From: Rothia nasimurium
GTDB lineage: Bacteria; Actinomycetota; Actinomycetes; Actinomycetales; Micrococcaceae
Length of the DNA stretch: 64,000 nt
Assembly (NCBI RefSeq): GCF_014217215.1
Contig: NZ_CP056080.1
Span: forward strand, 1,674,001-1,738,000
Reading direction: 5' to 3'
The notes under the pieces are model-generated. The model saw only the letters and a list, made by a program, of their open reading frames with translations. It did no database searches and was not told the origin of the DNA. Shown here piece by piece: positions 59,007 through 64,000 of the stretch. The number at the start of each line of letters is the position of its first letter. Within the stretch, counting starts at the first letter, position 1. The position numbers were made by a program, and so were the translations under genes.

Positions 59007-60248
59007 ATGACTATGTCCATTCCCCAGCGTATTCTAATCGCCCCTTCCGGTTTCAAGGGCTCTCTTGAAGCTGATGTTGTAGCGGACGCCATTGCGTCCG
59101 GTATCCGCCGCGTCATCCCCGGCGTCAACACCGTGACCATACCGATTCCCGACGGCGGCGAAGGTACCGCAAAGATGCTGGCTGGCTCCACCGGCGGCAA
59201 GCTCGTACACACCAAGGTCACCGGCCCGGTAGGCCAGCAGGTTCGTTCCCACTACGCCCTGCTCGGCGGAGCTCAGGACGGCGTCGCAGTCGTTGAAATG
59301 GCAGCGGCCGCAGGGCTCTCCCTGGTACCTAAGGATCTGCGTAACCCCGCTGAAACCACCACCTACGGAGTGGGGCAACTCATTGCTGCGGCACTCGATA
59401 ACGAAGACGTACACACCGTACTGGTAGGCTGCGGCGACTCAGGCACCTCAGACGGCGGTGCCGGTGCCCTCTCAGCACTGGGTGCCCGTATTCTCAACGA
59501 GGCCGGAGAAGAAATCCCCCTGGGCGGTGCCCACCTGACCGAGGCTGCGTCCATCGACTACTCCGGTCTACACCCCCGCCTTTCCCAGGTACGCATCGTC
59601 CTGGCTCTCAACCAGCACAACATCCTGACCGGCCCCAAGGGCGTTGCCCGCGTCTTTGGCCCCCAGAAGGGGGCAACCCCCGAGCAGGTTGAACAGCTGG
59701 ATGCGGCCCTAACCCACTGGGCCAACCTGCTAGAAGAGACCTACGAGACCATGACCGACGGCAAGCTGCACATGGACTTCCACACCGGCGCAGGCACTGG
59801 TGCCTCCGGCGGTCTGGGGGCAGGGCTGGCTTTCATCGGTGCCGAGCTCACCCCGCGCTTTGAGGCCCTCATCGACTCCGGCCTGGCCGGCATCAACCTT
59901 GATGAAGAAATCCGCCACGCTGACCTGGTCGTTACCGCAGAAGGCGCTATCGACTTCCAGACCCCCAAGGGCAAGGTTCCTGCAGAAATCGCCGCCCGCG
60001 CCCAGGGTTCGGGTGCTCCGGTCCTCGCATTGGCTGGCTCTATCGGTAAGAAGGCCTACCGCGTGCACGATGCCGGCATCGACGCTTTCGCCTCGATTAT
60101 CCCCCTGCCCATGGATCTTGAAGATGCCCTGGTCAACGGTGAAGAGCTGCTGACCGACTCGGCAGAGCGCACCTTCCGCATGATTCTGTTGGGTGCTTCG
60201 CTCTCGGCCTCCATGCAGTCCCGCCGGGCGCAGCTGGCTGCCGCCTAA
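59007..60248 (+). CDS. glycerate kinase (GarK/GlxK type)
   Basis: A 413-residue type-I glycerate kinase. The N-terminal ILIAPSGFKGSLEADVVADAIASGIRRV and PIPDGGEGT are the family signatures, with GTGASGGLGAGL and VTAEGAIDFQTPKGKVP further on. Members form 2-phosphoglycerate from glycerate and ATP, feeding lower glycolysis. AAGGAG lies upstream; it follows the transporter by 29 bp. Last gene of the five-gene plus-strand operon; no clear terminator before the convergent acyl-CoA ligase. Confidence 0.9.
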   Translation: MTMSIPQRILIAPSGFKGSLEADVVADAIASGIRRVIPGVNTVTIPIPDGGEGTAKMLAGSTGGKLVHTKVTGPVGQQVRSHYALLGGAQDGVAVVEMAAAAGLSLVPKDLRNPAETTTYGVGQLIAAALDNEDVHTVLVGCGDSGTSDGGAGALSALGARILNEAGEEIPLGGAHLTEAASIDYSGLHPRLSQVRIVLALNQHNILTGPKGVARVFGPQKGATPEQVEQLDAALTHWANLLEETYETMTDGKLHMDFHTGAGTGASGGLGAGLAFIGAELTPRFEALIDSGLAGINLDEEIRHADLVVTAEGAIDFQTPKGKVPAEIAARAQGSGAPVLALAGSIGKKAYRVHDAGIDAFASIIPLPMDLEDALVNGEELLTDSAERTFRMILLGASLSASMQSRRAQLAAA

Positions 60249-60277
60249 GGTAACCGGTACACGGTAGAGGATCTTCC

Positions 60278-61852
60278 CTAGGCTTCCTGGGTGAGGGCCT
60301 CTGCCAGTACCCGCTTCAAGATTTTGCCGGTGGGCCCCAGCGGCAGCTCCTCTTTGAAAACATAGCGACGCGGGTACTTGTAGGCGGCAAGTTCGCGGCG
60401 GGCCAGCTGATCGAGGGACGCGGTCAGCTCAGCCTGCTGCGAAGCGTCCAGGGGTTCGCGCGGCACCACTACCGCTACAATTTCTTCGCCCACGGACTCA
60501 GAGGGCTGCCCCACCACGGCTGCCAGCTGGACAGCGGGGTGGGTGTAGAGAACGTCCTCAATTTCCCGAGGGTAGACGCTGTTGCCGTTACGCAAGATCA
60601 TGTCTTTGAGGCGGTCAACGATAAAGATATTTCCCGCCTCATCGAGCCGGGCCACATCACCGGTGGCAAACCAGCGGCCCTTGAGCACCTCGGCACTCGC
60701 TTCGGGGCGGCCCCAGTACCCGGCCATGACGTTGGGCCCTGCCACCCACAGTTCACCCGCTTCACTGGTAGCCAGCGGCTCCCCCTGCCTATCGACCACT
60801 TTCACCTCTACCCCGGGTAGGGCCCTGCCGACAGAACCAATCACTAGGCCGTATTCAGCCCGGTTGAAGGACACAACGGGTGCAGTTTCGCTCAGCCCGT
60901 ACCCCTCGTAGATGGGGAAGGCCACCAGTCGCTCAATATCAGCGTGGACGGAAGCGGGCAGGGCAGCCCCGCCCGATATACCGAAGCGGACGCGCCCCCG
61001 CAGCTGGTGGGTCAAAGCGGGGTCGGTGCCCAGATAGGTAGCCAGGACACTGTACATGGTAGGAACTGCAGCGAAAACAGTGACACCGGCACTTGCACAT
61101 AGCTGGGCTGCTCCACCCGGGGTGAAGCGCGGGAGCAGGGCAATGGCGGCGCCCGCTGCGAGTACCGCGTTCATCGATACGGTCTGCCCAAAGGCATGAA
61201 ACAGAGGAAGGCCACCGAAGATAACGTCGTCTGCGGTGAAGCCAAAAACGTCAACGCAGGTTCTAGCGTTCGACAGCATATTGGTATGGGTCAAGGTCGC
61301 GCCCTTAGGAGCACCTGTTGTGCCTGAGGTGTAGAGGATAACGGCAGGATCATCCCCGGCAACCGCCTGCGGAGCCCAAGAACTCAAGCTGGGAGTATCT
61401 ACCTCGAAGGCTTCCTCGGGCGCTATAAGCTCAATGTGCAGCGCGGCTCCTACCTCGGCAGATACCTGGTCTAGCTCCTGCCCAACCCGGGTCCCAGCCG
61501 CTGCCACCAAAAGCCGCGCACCGGCGTCCTGAACCTGATAAGCCGCTTCGCGGGCTGATAGGAGGGGGTGTATAGGCACCACAATCACTCCCAGCGACAA
61601 GGCACCGTAGTAGAGACCCACCATAGCCGGTACGTTGGGTAGCGCCAGCGCAACCCGGTCGCCGGTCTCAACACCGCGATGAAGGAGCCAGTCACGAGCA
61701 GAAGCCGTCAGCAGGTTCAGCTGACGGTAGGTAAAGGTTCCACCCGCCCAGGTCAAGGCTAGGGAATCGTCATCTGCCCGCTCCGAAAGCAGGGCTGCAA
61801 TATTGTACTGAGGCGATGCGACGAGAGTCTGGTCAGCATCTTTGGTATCCAC
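60278..61852 (-). CDS. long-chain acyl-CoA ligase / AMP-forming synthetase
   Basis: A 524-residue adenylate-forming enzyme. The P-loop is YTSGTTGAPKGATLTH; GYGLSETAPV, FATGDVARLDEAGNIFIVDRLKDMI and the C-terminal LGPTGKILKRVL, with the catalytic Lys, complete the ANL-superfamily set. Layout resembles FadD-type long-chain fatty-acid CoA ligases; substrate not proven. Start is GTG with AAAGG upstream. It converges with glycerate kinase and shares no operon with neighbours. Confidence 0.85.
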   Translation of the reverse strand: MDTKDADQTLVASPQYNIAALLSERADDDSLALTWAGGTFTYRQLNLLTASARDWLLHRGVETGDRVALALPNVPAMVGLYYGALSLGVIVVPIHPLLSAREAAYQVQDAGARLLVAAAGTRVGQELDQVSAEVGAALHIELIAPEEAFEVDTPSLSSWAPQAVAGDDPAVILYTSGTTGAPKGATLTHTNMLSNARTCVDVFGFTADDVIFGGLPLFHAFGQTVSMNAVLAAGAAIALLPRFTPGGAAQLCASAGVTVFAAVPTMYSVLATYLGTDPALTHQLRGRVRFGISGGAALPASVHADIERLVAFPIYEGYGLSETAPVVSFNRAEYGLVIGSVGRALPGVEVKVVDRQGEPLATSEAGELWVAGPNVMAGYWGRPEASAEVLKGRWFATGDVARLDEAGNIFIVDRLKDMILRNGNSVYPREIEDVLYTHPAVQLAAVVGQPSESVGEEIVAVVVPREPLDASQQAELTASLDQLARRELAAYKYPRRYVFKEELPLGPTGKILKRVLAEALTQEA

Positions 61853-62008
61853 AGGTCTGCCTTTCTTCGAGCCTAGCTAGCCCTGCCCATTCTTTCACAC
61901 CTTCTACCTCAAAACTTCTGAACAAAAGTTATAAATAAGGCGAGCATGAGCTGTAGGGTGGTCTAGACAGGGTTGCTAACGTGCCTCACTTTTTGAGAGA
62001 GTGAAAGT

Positions 62009-62407
62009 ATGACAGATGTGAACCATAGCCTGACCGAGCAGGACATCGACTTCCTTAACTCGGTGTTCGACCTGGCACGTGACAACAAGCCGGTAGCCCT
62101 CAAATCACTGTTTGACCAGGGCATACCTGTTGACCTCACCAACGCCAAGGGCGATACCCTGCTCATTTTGGCCGCTTATCACGAACACGCTGACCTGGTT
62201 CAGCTCCTGATCAATGAGGGGGCCGATCTTGACCGTCTCAATGAGCGGGGCCAGACTGCTCTTGTCTGCGCTACTTTCCGTAACAACCTTCCGATTGCCC
62301 GCATGCTTCTCGATGCTGGCGCCGACGAAACCCTGGGGTCGCAAACGCCCGCTGACGTGGCAGAGTTCTTCGACCTTGACGAGATGAAGAAACTTTTTGA
62401 GGGGTAA
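62009..62407 (+). CDS. ankyrin-repeat protein
   Basis: A 132-residue cytoplasmic protein with about three ankyrin repeats: NKPVALKSLFDQGIPVDLTNAKGDTLLILAAYHEHADLVQLLINEGADLDRLNERGQTALVCATFRNNLPIARMLLDAGAD. Such small bacterial ankyrin proteins serve as protein-binding modules; in some bacteria they sit next to catalases. No catalase is here. GAGAGAGTGAAAG lies upstream of the ATG. Partner unknown. Confidence 0.85.
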   Translation: MTDVNHSLTEQDIDFLNSVFDLARDNKPVALKSLFDQGIPVDLTNAKGDTLLILAAYHEHADLVQLLINEGADLDRLNERGQTALVCATFRNNLPIARMLLDAGADETLGSQTPADVAEFFDLDEMKKLFEG

Positions 62408-62459
62408 TGGGTTAGACCGGTATCATCACCGGGTTTACCTACGCCTACCACGTTAATTC

Positions 62460-62491
62460 AGCCCCGGTCTTCGACGATGAAGACCGGGGCT
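62460..62491. terminator. bidirectional terminator between the ankyrin gene and argR
   Basis: A 13-bp perfect stem AGCCCCGGTCTTC (62460-62472) with GAAGACCGGGGCT (62479-62491), 6-nt loop, between convergent genes. Confidence 0.88.
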
Positions 62492-62523
62492 TAACTGTGG
62501 TGTGAGGCATCTGTTCAGCGGGG

Positions 62524-63003
62524 TTAGGCCGCCCACTCCAGGAAGAGGGCGGCTACTTTTTCGCCGCCGTTGGGGTCGCGGGTAATGACCATGACGGTGT
62601 CGTCGCCCGCGATGGACCCCAGCAGGGGCTCTAGCCCTGCCTGGTCAATAGCTGAGGCAAGGAACTGGGCGGCTCCCGGCGGGGTACGCAGGATGACCAG
62701 GTTGGCTGAGGCCTCGGCAGTCACGAGCAGTTCTTTAAAGAGGGAAACGAGGCGGGCATCGGGGCCTTCCTGGGTGCTACGACGGACGGGGCGGTTAGGC
62801 ACGGCGTAAATCAGCCCCGACTTTTCGTCGCGCACGCGCTCGGCGCCAATTTCCACCAGGTCGCGGGAGAGGGTCGCCTGGGTGACTTTGAGCCCGTCGT
62901 CGGTGAGCAGCTGGGCTAGTTCGGCCTGCGAGCGCACGCGATGGGTTTGGAGCACCTCGATGATGCGGGCTTGCCGCGCGGTTTTGGTGGAGGGAATCGC
63001 CAT
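62524..63003 (-). CDS. argR: arginine repressor
   Basis: A 159-residue ArgR/AhrC. The N-terminal winged helix (RQARIIEVLQTHRVRSQAELAQLLTDDGLKVTQATLSRDLVEIGAERVR) ends in the SRDL recognition helix. The C-terminal hexamer and arginine-binding domain includes TPPGAAQFLASAIDQ and GSIAGDDTVMVITRD. With arginine it represses biosynthetic genes; two likely boxes lie on the argG promoter. It follows argF by 25 bp, as usual. Confidence 0.95.
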   Translation of the reverse strand: MAIPSTKTARQARIIEVLQTHRVRSQAELAQLLTDDGLKVTQATLSRDLVEIGAERVRDEKSGLIYAVPNRPVRRSTQEGPDARLVSLFKELLVTAEASANLVILRTPPGAAQFLASAIDQAGLEPLLGSIAGDDTVMVITRDPNGGEKVAALFLEWAA

Positions 63004-63028
63004 TGTTTCTTCTCTTTTTCTGGTCGGT

Positions 63029-63994
<966 letters not shown>

Positions 63995-64000
63995 CTAGGG

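Overview
The window looks like chromosomal DNA of a high-GC Gram-positive bacterium of the Micrococcaceae, most like Rothia or Kocuria; the genus is an inference. The grounds are the conserved actinobacterial gene order (argF-argR, argG-argH, tyrS, HAD phosphatase-tlyA-nadK-recN-pyrG-nudix-xerD, parA-scpA-scpB-rluB-tyrA-cmk-der), a 16S-23S-5S operon whose spacer holds no tRNA, strongly G/C-ending codons, and frequent GTG and TTG starts. No CRISPR array, prophage or insertion sequence was seen.

Layout. 1-2.1 kb: an AT-richer BsuBI/PstI-type restriction-modification pair, endonuclease cut by the window edge. 2.2-11.9 kb: accessory metabolism and surface genes (VOC protein, DUF2974 hydrolase, a CYP152 P450 with an OleT-like histidine, a lipoprotein, lactate permease, a secreted nuclease with three SLH repeats, a shortened AbiEi-like protein). 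12.2-19.7 kb: tRNA-Pro(GGG) and the minus-strand block parA-scpA-scpB-rluB-tyrA-cmk-der. 19.9-27.3 kb: a GAP/Sap-like membrane protein and a complete 2-methylcitrate (propionate) cluster, prpE divergent from a GntR regulator and prpD-prpB-prpC, with two identical 14-bp operators; it lies between parA and xerD, which usually adjoin in actinobacteria. 27.4-37.0 kb: xerD, nudix, pyrG, recN, nadK, tlyA, a 66-residue acidic protein, HAD phosphatase and a TPR protein. 37.2-43.3 kb: rRNA operon on the minus strand with a long gene-free leader. 43.5-54.7 kb: tyrS, HelD-type helicase, yefM-yoeB with operator, a second lipoprotein of the 5.8 kb family, apt, a DUF726 hydrolase with a Cys/His cluster, argH and argG with ARG boxes. 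54.7-60.2 kb: a plus-strand operon of an Asp-tailed membrane protein, histidine kinase, response regulator, DASS transporter and glycerate kinase. 60.3-64 kb: acyl-CoA ligase, ankyrin protein, argR and argF.

How the genes work together. ArgF, ArgG and ArgH are the last three steps of arginine synthesis; ArgR is encoded here and its likely boxes overlap the argG promoter. PrpE, PrpD, PrpB and PrpC turn propionate into pyruvate and succinate, probably under the GntR protein. The two-component system is co-transcribed with a transporter and glycerate kinase, which suggests sensing, uptake and phosphorylation of glycerate or a related anion.

Most unusual structures: (1) a ~180-bp intergenic element present twice, each time just after the stop codon of a minus-strand gene, whose terminal arms differ by a compensatory base-pair change; (2) an octamer, GCGGACGC, seen at least 27 times on either strand and absent from the restriction, rRNA, toxin-antitoxin and DUF726 regions, with its GGACGC core recurring in terminator stems; (3) the glycerate operon with its poly-Asp membrane protein.
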